A stretch of 64,000 nt of DNA from Labilithrix sp. (GTDB lineage Bacteria; Myxococcota; Polyangia; Polyangiales; Polyangiaceae): assembly GCA_028287035.1 (NCBI GenBank), contig JAQBQL010000259.1, positions 1 through 64,000 of the forward strand, written 5' to 3'. The stretch's first letter is position 1, and every line of letters starts with the position of its first letter. The notes beneath the pieces are model-generated. The model ran no database searches. It saw nothing but the letters and a program-made list of their open reading frames with translations, and was not told the origin of the DNA. Positions 25,792 to 37,666 of this stretch are shown in pieces. A program made the translations under genes and the position numbers.

Positions 25792-25802
25792 AAAAGTATG
25801 TG
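25792..25802 (+). promoter_or_regulatory. AAAAGTATGTG motif, copy 1
   Basis: The exact 11-mer AAAAGTATGTG lies 36 bases before the ATG of the lipoprotein at 25839. It recurs at 37622 (34 bases before the AraC-type gene) and 40079. The AT-rich core stands out in this GC-rich sequence. It could be a -10 region for an alternative sigma factor or a regulator site; no matching -35 element is evident. Confidence 0.35.
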
Positions 25803-25838
25803 TGGCGAGGCCACGGGCGGCGCGACACACCGTGGCTG

Positions 25839-27233
25839 ATGAAACTCAGCCTGCTTTCCTTGTTCCTCGCGCCGGTCGTGCTGATGGCGTGCGGGAGCTC
25901 CTCGAACGAGACCGGCGCCGGCGTCGACGCTGCGCGGACGATCCACGGTCGCGCGCGCCTGCTCTTCGGCGGGCCCGCCAAGGGCCTCGTGGTCCACGTC
26001 AGGTCGCAGTCGGCCCGCGCCGATGACCAGGGAGCGTTCGTGCTCCCCGGCGCCTGGCCACGCGGCGACGCCGCCTACTCCCTGGTCGGCCTGTGCGGCG
26101 CGCCCGCCACCGACCGAGCGCTGCATCCGTGCGAGGGCGAGGATTTCCAGTACGGCGTCGAGGTCTCCGTCTTCGAGGGGCTGAGCACGGAGACTCTCGA
26201 CCTCACCATCGACTCGGTGGGCTGGCCGGTCGGCGTGACCGGGGCTCTGGGCGGCACCTCCTTCCCGCTCCCCGCGACGGACCTCGTTCGCTACGGCATC
26301 GAGGACTTCGCCGTCTACGACCCCTTCTTCGTGACGCCGGACGGCGCGATCGGCGGCCAGCTCAACTGGGCGCTGTCGAGCACGCGCACCATCGACCTCG
26401 TCGCGCTGCACGTCACCGGCACCGAGCGCATGCAAGGCGCACAGCAGGTCGGCTACACGCCCACCGGATATCCGCAGCTCGCGCGGCGCGCGGGCGTCGC
26501 GATCAGCTCGAGCCCGAGCGAGCTCGTCGACCTCAGCATGACGCTCGTCCCCAACGAGGGTGAGACGTTCGAGCAACGCGGCCAGGTCGAGCTCGCTCCC
26601 GGCACGCGACTCCTGAAGAAGGACTTCGTCGTCTCCTTCGGCGCCGCCGATCTCGTGGTAGGCGGCGTGAGCGACGCCCTGCTCTCCGCCGCCGAGCCTG
26701 CGTTCTCGTTCGTCGCTCCCCGGCTCGACGGCGCGATCGTCAGCGCGTGCGCCTCCGCGACGGGGGTCGCGAACACGGTGGACGGCGTGACCGCCGACGC
26801 GGTCGTCGCAGGATGCCAGACCGCGACGGCGCCCGGCGATCCGCTCACGGTGAAGCTCCCTGCCCTCGTCGTTCCGCACGCGCCCGCCGGCGCCACGCAG
26901 AAACTGCCCGCGGTACTCGCCTGGGACGCGCCCGCCGGCACCTCTCGAACCTCGGTGCTGGCGACGCTCGGTCCGAAAGGTGATCCGGGCATCGTCATCC
27001 GGCTGCGCGGCGTCACGAAGACCGGCCAGCTCACGATGCCGGATCTCGCCGCGCTGGGCGTGACGGTGGGCGCCGGCTGGCAGCTGCAGTGGACGGCCGC
27101 CGCGACGAACCGCGGCACCCTCGAGGAGATCGCGGCGGGAGACGCCGGCGCCTACCTGCTTCCGTTCGCACGCAAGGCGGGCGAGCTCGCCTGGAGCTCG
27201 ACCTCTGCTCCGCAGACGTTGATCATCGAGTGA
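25839..27233 (+). CDS. Lipoprotein with carboxypeptidase-regulatory-like N-domain
   Basis: This 464-residue lipoprotein begins MKLSLLSLFLAPVVLMACGS with lipidated Cys19. The first mature domain (IHGRARLLFGGPAKGLVVHV, then ADDQGAFVLPG) resembles a carboxypeptidase-regulatory/transthyretin-like beta sandwich. The remainder is a long beta-rich region without recognised motifs. The start is chosen because the signal peptide begins exactly there; no Shine-Dalgarno is visible. Its stop is only three bases from the convergent DUF1501 gene, and a conserved AAAAGTATGTG lies upstream. Confidence 0.6.
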   Translation: MKLSLLSLFLAPVVLMACGSSSNETGAGVDAARTIHGRARLLFGGPAKGLVVHVRSQSARADDQGAFVLPGAWPRGDAAYSLVGLCGAPATDRALHPCEGEDFQYGVEVSVFEGLSTETLDLTIDSVGWPVGVTGALGGTSFPLPATDLVRYGIEDFAVYDPFFVTPDGAIGGQLNWALSSTRTIDLVALHVTGTERMQGAQQVGYTPTGYPQLARRAGVAISSSPSELVDLSMTLVPNEGETFEQRGQVELAPGTRLLKKDFVVSFGAADLVVGGVSDALLSAAEPAFSFVAPRLDGAIVSACASATGVANTVDGVTADAVVAGCQTATAPGDPLTVKLPALVVPHAPAGATQKLPAVLAWDAPAGTSRTSVLATLGPKGDPGIVIRLRGVTKTGQLTMPDLAALGVTVGAGWQLQWTAAATNRGTLEEIAAGDAGAYLLPFARKAGELAWSSTSAPQTLIIE

Positions 27234-27236
27234 TCC

Positions 27237-28553
27237 CTAGGCGGCCAGCGCCGCCTTGATGATCTTCCCGTGCGTGATCTGGTCGTCCAGCACCGCGGCC
27301 GGGACGCCGAGCGCCGCGCCGAGCGTCTTGCCGACCGCGCCGAGCGTGTCGTCGAACGTGATGTCTCCCCCTGCCTCGCCGGCCCCCGTGGTGGAGTTGA
27401 TGGGTAGTGCCTTGTAGTCGTTGCCATTCGGGGTGACGCCGCCGATGACGCTGCCCTTCACGTTCTTGCCCACCATCACCGTGACGTGGTGATTGCCGAG
27501 ATGGTCGCGGCCGGTCGTGCCCTTGTTGGCGAGGGTACGGCCGAAGACGTTCATCGCGGCGAACGTGACGCGGTCCTGCATGCTGGCGCCGGCGAGGTTC
27601 GCCAGCATCGTCTGGATGGACGCGACGCCGGCGATGGTCGATGCGGCCTCGCCCGCGAGGTCCGCGTCGTTGTGATTGTCACCGCCGAACGAGACGTGCA
27701 CCGAGATGACGGGTGAGACGTTCATCTGGATGAGCACCCCGGCCGCGATCATCTGGTTGGCCGTATCGTCGGCCGTGATCGAGGAGAGCGCGTCGAGCAG
27801 GTTCTGCGAGATGTTGCGGGCCTCCGTCTGCGACTTCGCCATGCGGTCGAGATAGGCGCGCTGGACGTTGGTGCCGCTCGTCTTGAACAGCGCGTTGAGG
27901 CGGTCGAGATCGGCATCGCGCAGCTTCTGCAGGTTGGTGAGCGCGCCGGGGGTGTTGAGGAGCGTGTTGCGCAGACCGCTCGGCGTGAGCGGAGGAAGGG
28001 AGCGGCCGTCGTAGCTGAGGACCTCACCAGCGTGCGCGCCCAGCGAGACGGGCTGCGCCTGGATCGTCCCGAGACAGCCCGCCAGGTAACGCGAGAAGAT
28101 CGAGACGAACATCTCGGAGCGCTTCGTCGCGCCCATCAGGCGCAGCACCTTCGATTCACCGCCGTGTCCGTTGTTCAGCGTCGTGTGGTGCATGAACGAC
28201 GTGCGGTCGAGGACCCCCTGCGGGAGCGAGGCCCAGGGCTTCGCCGCCGTCGTCGCGGTCCCGGCGAGGGTCAGCGACGTCTTCGCCATCAGCGGATCGA
28301 GCGGATGCGCGATGCTCGGAAACGCGTAGGTGCCCGGCACGTTGCAGTTGAGCGGGTCCCCGCTGTCCGAGGTGCTGAGGACGAGATACTGCGCGAGCGC
28401 CTTGTCGGCACACGGCACGGGGGTGTCGGCGCGCGCCTCCAGCGGGCGGGAGAGAAACGCGATGGGCAGCCCGGTCGCGATGGAGCGGAGACCGAGGAGC
28501 CCGGCCCCGAAGAGCCCGTTCAGCATGACGTTACGGCGATTGATGGTGCTCAT
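27237..28553 (-). CDS. DUF1501-like exported protein
   Basis: This 438-residue protein has a twin-arginine-like leader (INRRNVMLNGLFGAGLLGL) and is probably exported folded. The GRDHLGNHHVTVMVGKNVKG segment near the C-terminus is the hallmark of DUF1501 proteins, which are related to sulfatase/alkaline-phosphatase folds and often sit beside DUF1592/DUF1800 genes. The NNGHGGESK and SFGGDNHNDADL segments supply candidate metal ligands. GAGGAG of the upstream gene's stop region (TGAGGAG) is its ribosome site, and only ten bases separate the two genes. Confidence 0.7.
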   Translation of the reverse strand: MSTINRRNVMLNGLFGAGLLGLRSIATGLPIAFLSRPLEARADTPVPCADKALAQYLVLSTSDSGDPLNCNVPGTYAFPSIAHPLDPLMAKTSLTLAGTATTAAKPWASLPQGVLDRTSFMHHTTLNNGHGGESKVLRLMGATKRSEMFVSIFSRYLAGCLGTIQAQPVSLGAHAGEVLSYDGRSLPPLTPSGLRNTLLNTPGALTNLQKLRDADLDRLNALFKTSGTNVQRAYLDRMAKSQTEARNISQNLLDALSSITADDTANQMIAAGVLIQMNVSPVISVHVSFGGDNHNDADLAGEAASTIAGVASIQTMLANLAGASMQDRVTFAAMNVFGRTLANKGTTGRDHLGNHHVTVMVGKNVKGSVIGGVTPNGNDYKALPINSTTGAGEAGGDITFDDTLGAVGKTLGAALGVPAAVLDDQITHGKIIKAALAA

Positions 28554-28563
28554 GATGTGCTCC

Positions 28564-30594
<2,031 letters not shown>

Positions 30595-30735
30595 TGCGCG
30601 GCCATCGAGCAACTCACGCGCCAGCGGAGATCGTGAGAGCCGACCCACACGCGCGCGCTGCGATCCTGGATTTGTGCGGCGCGGGCGGAGTCGACCAGAC
30701 GGGGCTCCGCCCCCCGCACGTGGGGGCGCGCGGGA

Positions 30736-33700
30736 TCAGCGCGCGAGTGCGAGTCGTGTGGTGCACGCGAATTCGTCGGGAGTGACGGCGGCGTCCTCGG
30801 GCCACGCGGCGTCCATGCCCATGCTCCCGGCGAGCGACCGCGCCGACGCCGCGCCCTCGGTCGCGAGATCGACGGCATTCCAGTCGGCGCCGTGGAGGAG
30901 CAGGAAGCGCGTGGCGTCCTCGTCCCAGCCGGCGACCGCCTTGTGCAGCGCGCTCTCTCCGGCGTCGTCGAACGCGCCCACGTTCGCCCCGGCGGCGGCG
31001 AGCACCGAGGCGGCCTCGCGCGACATGGGCCATGCCTCCATCGCGGCCATGAACGGGGTGCGCCCGCGCGCGTCACGCGCCTCGATCAGGCCGGGCGCCC
31101 GCGCGAGGAGCCAGCCGGTCGCGGCCTCTCCGGACTCCGCGGCGCTCACGAGCAGCCCCGGGAGATCGACCCTGGCGCCGCCATCGAGGAGGCGCTGCGC
31201 AAGCGCGAGGTCCCCGTTGTGGAGCGCGGTACCGAGCGGAGAGAGGCCGCTCCCGTCGACGACGTCGGGCGAGCACCCGAGGTCGAGCGCCAGCTGCAGG
31301 AGGTCCTCGTCCTCGAGCGCGCGCATGATGAACGGCCGCCCGTCGGCGGTCAGGAAGGGGTGGACGACGCGGTCGCGGAGCAACCCGGCCAGCGTGACGA
31401 GCTCGCCGCCCTCGATGACACGGTCGATGCGCTGACCGAGCAGCGCCCGGGCGGCCCGCGCGTTGAGCCGCTCCATCATCGATTCGGGCGATGCCTGCGG
31501 CGTGCGGGCCGCGAGGAGCGCGGTGATCGTCTCGTCCTGCGCGAACGAGAGATAGTCGCTCGCATTCGCCTTTTCGCCGTCCTCGAGGAGCGGGTCGGCG
31601 CCCAGCTCGAGCAGCGCCTCGACGAGCGGCGCGCTGCGAAGGAGCACCGCCACCATGAGCGGAGTGACGCCCCACGCGTCGCGCTCGTCCACCGCGAGCT
31701 CGCCGCCCGTGATGGCGCGCGTCACCGCGGCGACGTCGGCACGGTAGACCGCCGCCCACGCCTCGTTGCACGTGGTCAGTGACGGCTCGAGGCGCGCCAC
31801 CTTCGGCACCGAGACGTCGAGGCCCTTGGCGAGCAGTACGTCGGCAAACGCTTGCCTCAGCTGCTTCCGGCGGAGGATGAGCGTGAGCACGTCCTCGCCC
31901 GCCCGGTTGCGGTCGTCCAGCGAGCCGCCCGCTTCGAGCAGGCGACGCACCACGCGCGTCTGCCCCTTCTTCGCGGCGGCCGTGAGAGGCGTCTCTCCGC
32001 TGGCGCGGCCCATGACGGTCGCCGAAGCTCCGGCATCGAGGAGGAGGAGCGCGAGGTCCTCGGCCCCCTTCTCGATGGCGGCGAGCAGCGGCGTCGCGCC
32101 GTCGGTGTTCACGACGTCGACCCGTGCCCCGTGCGCGAGCATGAGGGCGCCCAGCTCCGCGGACCCGTGGTACGCGGCAGAGAAGAGGGGCGAACTGGTG
32201 CGGCCGGAGACCGGAGCGCCGCGCGCGATCAGCATCGCCACGTGCTCGACGCGTGGGCAGGCCCGCGCAAGGCAGCTCGTGCCGTCGTCGCTGCCCACCG
32301 CAGGGTCGCCGCCGGCGTCGAGGATCAGCGCGAGGATCTCGAGGCTCGGCTCTCCGGCGGCCGTCATGAGCGGGGTCCAGTCCCAGTGGCAGCGCCGGTG
32401 CACGTCGGCGCCGCGAGCGAGCAGCGCGCGTACGAGCTCCGCGTCGCCCGCTTCGATCGCGGCATGCAGCACGCTGGTGCCGCGCGCACCCTGCGGCCGC
32501 TCGATCGCGACCCCGGCATCGATGACCGCCAGGAGCGCGTCCTTGCGGTCTGCATGGAGGAACATCGGCAAGGTGGCCCAGCCGTGGCGCTTGGCGAGGT
32601 CCTCGTACGACACACCTTCCTCGAGCGGCCCCGTGACGAGCTCGCGCACGAGAACGGACTTCGCGTCGTCGACGGCGCGCTCCCACGGCGTGTAGTGCTG
32701 CCAGTTGACGCCATCGAGCCGGGCGCCGCGCTCGAGGAGGAGCTTCAGCGTCGGCTCCATGCTCTCCGCCCATCCGTGGTGCTCGACCAGCGTCCCGAGG
32801 GCGGTCGCTCCGTTGGAGTCGCCGGCGTGGATGTCGGCGCCGCCCTCGATCAGGAGTCGCGCGAACGCCGGGTCGGCCATCGTCGAGGCCTGCATGAGCG
32901 GCGTGGTCCCGGTGACGTCGTCCGGGTCATCGAGAGGTACGCCAGCCTCGACGAGGATCCGCACCATCTCGACGTTCTCGGTCCGGCACGCGGAGCTCAC
33001 GTACGGAGCGGCCCCCGCACGTTGGGCGGGCGTGCAGGCGCCCAGGATCTGCCGCGCGGCCTCTTCGTGACCTTCCCAGATGGCCGCGTGCAGGCCCGCC
33101 GGTGCGCCCTTCGGATCGACCGGAGAGGCACCCGCGGCGAGGAGCGCCGCAGCGACGTCGACGTGTCCGTTGCCGATGGCACGCGACAGGGCCGATTCGC
33201 GGGAGGTCCCTTCGTCCGGATCGGCGCCGCGCGCGAGCAGCCGTTCGACGCCGGCGAGATGGCCTCCGCCGGCGAGCGCCATGAGCAGCGTCGAGCCACT
33301 CTCGTCGCGGCTCGCGATGGAGATGTCGTTCGCCTCGAGGACGGCGAGCGCCTCGTCGTGTTCCGCCTCCTTCACGAGGCGCCACATCCCGGCGCGCGCG
33401 AGCTGGTGCGCGTCCGGCGGGCCGCTGCGCGCGGTGAGCGCCTCCACGACCGCGTCGTTTCCGAGAAACAGCGCGTGATCGAGAGCAGTCAGCCCGTGGA
33501 CGTTGCGCGCGCCCACGGCGGCCCCGCGGTCGAGGAGGAGCGTGACGATCTCCTCGGACTCCTGGCCGACCGCGTCGTGGAGCGCCGTGTTCCCGAGGTC
33601 GTCGAGGACGAGCGAGGCCGGCGCGCCCGCGTCGAGGAGCGCGGCCACCACCCAGGCGTCCTTCTGGATCGCGGTGCGCAGCGGCGCCGAGCCGTTGCGC

Positions 33701-34179
33701 ACGAAGGAGGGATCCGCGCCGAGCGAGAGCAGCAGCGCGCGGGCCTCCTCGTTGTCGCTGTCGATGGCATCGGCGAGGGCGCTCACGTCGTACTTCGAGA
33801 CGGCCTCCACGTCTGCGCCGCGCGCGACGAGTAGCCGCGCGAGGTCGGGATGCCCCCAGTTCACCGCGGTCCGTAGCGCCGTGTCGTCGGAGCTGTCCCG
33901 GACCTCGATGTCGGCGCCGCGATCGAGCAGGATCTCGACCGTCGACGCGTGCCCGCCCTCGACCGCGTTGATGAGCGCGGCCGACGTGATGACGCCGCCC
34001 GCGCCCGCATTCGGCGGCATGCCCAGCTCGAGCCACGCCATCACGACGTCATCCAGGCCGTCCTTGCAGGCCTGCAGGAACTGGCTCACCTGGGCCGCGC
34101 CGAGCGCGGGGACGAAGCCGTTCGCGAGCAGGACCTCTTCGGGACGCGACGCGACGACGGGCGGAGACGGGCTGGGCAT
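30736..34179 (-). CDS. Giant ankyrin-repeat protein, 1147 aa
   Basis: From about residue 60 to 1120 the protein consists of more than 20 ankyrin units of the form xTALHxAVxxGHxxxVxxLLxxGADVxxxD, for example ALINAVEGGHASTVEILLD and SVLHAAIEAGDAELVRALL. There is no signal peptide, so it is probably a cytosolic binding scaffold. Several units in the middle (residues 450-560 and 840-900) are degenerate. The partner is unknown. It lies 52 bases after a GH36-like gene on the same strand; the repeat number and length suggest expansion by duplication. Confidence 0.9.
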   Translation of the reverse strand: MPSPSPPVVASRPEEVLLANGFVPALGAAQVSQFLQACKDGLDDVVMAWLELGMPPNAGAGGVITSAALINAVEGGHASTVEILLDRGADIEVRDSSDDTALRTAVNWGHPDLARLLVARGADVEAVSKYDVSALADAIDSDNEEARALLLSLGADPSFVRNGSAPLRTAIQKDAWVVAALLDAGAPASLVLDDLGNTALHDAVGQESEEIVTLLLDRGAAVGARNVHGLTALDHALFLGNDAVVEALTARSGPPDAHQLARAGMWRLVKEAEHDEALAVLEANDISIASRDESGSTLLMALAGGGHLAGVERLLARGADPDEGTSRESALSRAIGNGHVDVAAALLAAGASPVDPKGAPAGLHAAIWEGHEEAARQILGACTPAQRAGAAPYVSSACRTENVEMVRILVEAGVPLDDPDDVTGTTPLMQASTMADPAFARLLIEGGADIHAGDSNGATALGTLVEHHGWAESMEPTLKLLLERGARLDGVNWQHYTPWERAVDDAKSVLVRELVTGPLEEGVSYEDLAKRHGWATLPMFLHADRKDALLAVIDAGVAIERPQGARGTSVLHAAIEAGDAELVRALLARGADVHRRCHWDWTPLMTAAGEPSLEILALILDAGGDPAVGSDDGTSCLARACPRVEHVAMLIARGAPVSGRTSSPLFSAAYHGSAELGALMLAHGARVDVVNTDGATPLLAAIEKGAEDLALLLLDAGASATVMGRASGETPLTAAAKKGQTRVVRRLLEAGGSLDDRNRAGEDVLTLILRRKQLRQAFADVLLAKGLDVSVPKVARLEPSLTTCNEAWAAVYRADVAAVTRAITGGELAVDERDAWGVTPLMVAVLLRSAPLVEALLELGADPLLEDGEKANASDYLSFAQDETITALLAARTPQASPESMMERLNARAARALLGQRIDRVIEGGELVTLAGLLRDRVVHPFLTADGRPFIMRALEDEDLLQLALDLGCSPDVVDGSGLSPLGTALHNGDLALAQRLLDGGARVDLPGLLVSAAESGEAATGWLLARAPGLIEARDARGRTPFMAAMEAWPMSREAASVLAAAGANVGAFDDAGESALHKAVAGWDEDATRFLLLHGADWNAVDLATEGAASARSLAGSMGMDAAWPEDAAVTPDEFACTTRLALAR

Positions 34180-34231
34180 GGTCCCCTCTCGTACGCCGTA
34201 AAACGGCTGAACCTTCCCCGCCCGATCGCGG

Positions 34232-36235
34232 CTAGCGGGGGTGCTGGAACAGCCTCACGGAGTGACCTGCAACGACGAGACGTTGCGGTCCGCTGCGGCC
34301 GATTCGCTCCGTGGTGACCGGCCCGGCCGCGCGCGGCTGGAGGATCTCCACGGTGCCATCCTCGAGATCGATGTCGGTCGCGTAGGGATCGGAGAGCCAC
34401 CCGAACACCGCCGTCCACCGCTGCGTGCCGTCGGCGGAGCTCTTGCGCCACACGTGGGGGATGGCCGTCTCCCCTCGACCTCCGAGCAGTGGGCTCGCGA
34501 TCACCCCCGGATCGACCTCGCTCGCGAGGTCCTCGGGGCGAGCCGCGCGACCGTCACGCGCGAGCGCGAGGATGGCGGGGGCGAGCGCCATCGATGTCCG
34601 CAGCTCGCCGGCCTGGCGCGCGTCACCGAGCATGTAGTTGCCGCCAGCGAGCGCAGCCATCACCACCGCGGTCCAGGCCTCGTCGTCCGTGATGCGCTCA
34701 CCGCGCAGCAGCACGACGTCGGGATCGAGGGCCCACCACGCATCGGTGAAGGCGCGGTGCGCCGCGCTCCGCGCCTCCGCGGCGACGAACGGGTAATACG
34801 GCTCCGGGGCGGGCACGAAGGCGATGTCGGCACCGATTCGCATGCTGTCGACCCGCCCCACCGAAGGGAGAATGGGAGCGCCGCACCCGACGAGGTGCGC
34901 TCCCGGAACCGCCTCGCGGGTCGCGCTCATCCACCGCGCGTACGACTCCATGCTCGTGATCGGCTCGTTGCGTCGCCCCTCGACGGCAGCGCCGAAGAGG
35001 AAATCGAGCTTGAACACCCGGTAACCGGCAATCCAGAGCTGCTGCAGCTGGCTCACGAGGAACGAACGCGCCTCCGGCTGCGTCACGTCGAGCGCCGCCT
35101 TCACGGTGCCGTCCGGCTGCGCGTACGTCAGCGCGCCGTTGCCATCGATTCTCCGCACGAACCAGGCAGGATGCGCGAGGAACGTGGGGTCGGACGTGTC
35201 GACGTGGATGGGCGCGAGCCATAGCGCCGGGACGAGGCCGCCCGCCATCTGCTCACCCGCATACGAGGCGAGCGACGCGCCGAAGGAGGGCTTTGCCGAC
35301 CACGTGCCCCAGCTCGGTTCGTATCCGTCGTCGGTGAGGAACGTGGAGAGGCCGAGCGGCGCCAGGTGAGCGCCCGCCCAGGAGATCTCCGGACGGAGGG
35401 CATCGGCCGACAGGTGGTCGTAATAGAGATTCCACGAGCCCCAGCCGCCGAGCGGTATTTGCCTGTCCGCCGCGCGCGCCGGACGCTTCTTCGCGACGTG
35501 GGCTGCGTAATCGTCCAGCGAGGCGCGCACGTCACCCAGCTGCACGAACAGCCCATCGAGCGAGCGGGACTCTCCGGGCGCGAGGCGAACGACGTCCCCC
35601 GTCATGCCCTGCACGATGCGCAGCCGCCGCCCGTCCGCGGCCACGTAGGTCTTGAGGACGGTCGCCCCGTCTGCCCCGACGACAAGACCCCTCGCTCGCT
35701 GGTCCATCACCGCGCCGAGCCACCACGAGACACCGGGGACCTCGCCGAGCACGTCCCCGTCGCCTCCGCCGCTCGCCGCCGTCCCCGCCCGCTCGACGAG
35801 CGTCGCGGGAACGGGCTCGACGCCGGTATACGACCAGCTCTGGTATCCTTCGTGGAGCATGCGGTCGAAGCTCGCGGGGAGGTCTGCGATGGTCCACTCG
35901 AGACCGACCAGCTCCACGGGCGTGCTGCCCGCGTTGTGAACGGTGACGCTCCGGGCGGCGCCGCCGGGGCGCGCTTCCCATGCGCCCTCGACGCGCACGT
36001 CCCCCTGCCCGGCAGGCGTCCACGTCGGCCCCGCCGGATCGCCGGTCGCCACGCGCAGCGTCGCGTGCAGTGTCCCCTCGCAGCTTCCCGCGCCGGCGAG
36101 GACGAGGTCGAACGCGGGATCGGGATCGAGGAGGACGTCGCACGCCGCGGGGGCCGGCGCGTCGGACGCCACCGAGCACGCGCCGGCACCGGCGAGCGCC
36201 GCCGACGCGACGAGGATGAACGCTGCGTTCCTCAC
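34232..36235 (-). CDS. GH36-like alpha-galactosidase (clan GH-D), lipoprotein
   Basis: This 667-residue glycosidase starts at GTG 36235, two bases after the stop of the preceding gene. The signal peptide ends in AGAC, giving a lipoprotein. A beta-rich N-domain (to about residue 250) precedes a TIM barrel with GGWGSWNLYYDHL, WLAPIHVDTSDP and the nucleophile Asp411 in RVFKLDFLFG. MRIGADIAF is a candidate acid/base region. Clan GH-D members cleave alpha-galactosides; the exact substrate is uncertain. It lies downstream of the frameshifted Cys-rich lipoprotein and upstream of the ankyrin gene. Confidence 0.75.
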   Translation of the reverse strand: MRNAAFILVASAALAGAGACSVASDAPAPAACDVLLDPDPAFDLVLAGAGSCEGTLHATLRVATGDPAGPTWTPAGQGDVRVEGAWEARPGGAARSVTVHNAGSTPVELVGLEWTIADLPASFDRMLHEGYQSWSYTGVEPVPATLVERAGTAASGGGDGDVLGEVPGVSWWLGAVMDQRARGLVVGADGATVLKTYVAADGRRLRIVQGMTGDVVRLAPGESRSLDGLFVQLGDVRASLDDYAAHVAKKRPARAADRQIPLGGWGSWNLYYDHLSADALRPEISWAGAHLAPLGLSTFLTDDGYEPSWGTWSAKPSFGASLASYAGEQMAGGLVPALWLAPIHVDTSDPTFLAHPAWFVRRIDGNGALTYAQPDGTVKAALDVTQPEARSFLVSQLQQLWIAGYRVFKLDFLFGAAVEGRRNEPITSMESYARWMSATREAVPGAHLVGCGAPILPSVGRVDSMRIGADIAFVPAPEPYYPFVAAEARSAAHRAFTDAWWALDPDVVLLRGERITDDEAWTAVVMAALAGGNYMLGDARQAGELRTSMALAPAILALARDGRAARPEDLASEVDPGVIASPLLGGRGETAIPHVWRKSSADGTQRWTAVFGWLSDPYATDIDLEDGTVEILQPRAAGPVTTERIGRSGPQRLVVAGHSVRLFQHPR

Positions 36236-36237
36236 GT

Positions 36238-37565
36238 TCAGGGCTTCGCGATGTACGACCACAGCGTGCTGCGGTCGTTGAAGTTGCCCTTGTAGCCGAG
36301 GAAGCCGGGCAGATGGCCGGCCGGGAGCTCGGTCGCGGCATCCGTGAACAGTGCCTCGCACTTCGCGTGCACGCCGACGCCGGTGCCGTCCTGGTCGACG
36401 CAGATGCCGCGCTTCTTGCCGAGCCCGCCGCAGTACTGCGCCCAGCCGCCGGCCGCCGTCTTCACCGTGCACGCTTGTCCGATCAGCGCCGGGTCGAGCC
36501 CGGAGTGCGCGCTCAGGATCCCCTCCGGGACGCACACGTTGTAGCCGCCGCCGCAGAGCGTGCCCGCCGGACAGGAGTTGGTCGGCGCGAGCTCGTCGCA
36601 GACCTGCTGGCAGGTGGCCACCGGCTCCATGCCGTCCGAGGCCTTGAAGCACCGCAGGCCAGCCGCGCAGTCCGAGTCCCACGAGGGCGCGGTCGTCGTC
36701 GTGGTCCGGTGCAGGTCTGGCCGACCGTCTTCGTGCCCGTCGCGTAGCACTGACCGTCGTTGCCAATCGAGCTCGTCGGCATGCAGTACTCGCCGGCGGC
36801 GCACGACGCGCCGGGCTGGAACGGCTTGCAGCCCTTGTTGCGCCGCGTGTCGAAGGCTTGCTGCGCGACCCAGTAACACTGGCCGCCCGGAAGGACGGTC
36901 CGCGCGCCCGAGGAGTCCTGATGCAGCTCGCGGAGCTCGAGGCCGCGAACGACGCCCTGGAGCTGGTTCGGCGTGAGAGCCGTCTGGATGTCGACCGTTC
37001 CCGCGACCGCGGCAAAGGTCTTCGCGTAGCTCGACGTGCCGGCGTCGCTCGTCGAGAGATCGATCTGCAGCGCGGCGCAGGCGAGACACGTGGGCACGTA
37101 GCTGAGCAGCTTCGTCACGTCCGGATCGATGCTCAGCGTGCCCGCGCCGACCGTGCCGTGCAGGAACACGGTGAGCTTGTCGGCGAGCGTCGGGTCGCCG
37201 TTCTTCGCGAAGACGTCGGGCATCGTGCGGAGGATCGGCGTCGAGCTCATGGTGTCGAACGCGAGCTGCGTCTGGCTGACGAGCGGGAGGCCGGCGGACA
37301 TGTCGAGGTCCTGGCAGTCCGCGGGCTTGACCGGCACGGACGCATCGGAGCCGCTGTCCACGGCGCCCGAGGAGCCGCCGCTCGACGACGAGGACGAGGA
37401 CGACGCTGCGCCGTCGCCGTTCGAGCCGGAGGAGCTCGAGGAGCTCGAGGAGGAGCCGCCATCGGCGGCAGGCGAATCACTGCTGTCGTCGGAGCATCCG
37501 GCGGCAAGCGAAGCGAGGGAGAAGACGGGAAGCACGCACGCGGCGAGCAGAACGAAGGATTTCAT
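36238..37565 (-). pseudogene. Cys-rich lipoprotein gene with a frameshift near 36700
   Basis: ATG 37565 has an AGGAGG ribosome site and begins MKSFVLLAACVLPVFSLASL with a lipobox AAGC and a long Ser/Gly linker. The reading frame is coherent to about 36712 (NDGQCYATGTKTVGQTCTG), then degenerates to Arg-rich nonsense that stops at 36513. From about 36705 a second frame carries the continuation: TTTTAPSWDSDCAAGLRCF, then a Cys-rich domain ending at 36238. The two parts fit as one protein of about 440 residues broken by a one-base deletion or two-base insertion. A sequencing error, programmed shift or true inactivation cannot be distinguished. Confidence 0.8.
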
Positions 37566-37621
37566 GCGCCCCCTCCTGCCGCTCGGCGGCTCGTCTGTCC
37601 AACCGAAGACCGGCGCGCAGG

Positions 37622-37632
37622 AAAAGTATGTG
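37622..37632 (+). promoter_or_regulatory. AAAAGTATGTG motif, copy 2
   Basis: This exact 11-mer lies in the 101-base divergent region between the frameshifted lipoprotein (start 37565) and the AraC-type regulator (ATG 37667). It is followed by ATCA, and copy 3 at 40079 is followed by GTCG, so the shared string extends to AAAAGTATGTGRTC in these two. It could be an autoregulatory site of the adjacent AraC-type protein; that is inference. Confidence 0.35.
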
Positions 37633-37666
37633 ATCACGACGCGCTCTCCACGCATACTCGGAGGCC

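Noticed and set aside
37377..37460. Ser/Glu-coding low-complexity DNA in the lipoprotein linker as a regulatory repeat
   Set aside because: It is explained by the Ser/Gly linker codons of the minus-strand lipoprotein; similar linkers recur in several lipoproteins here.
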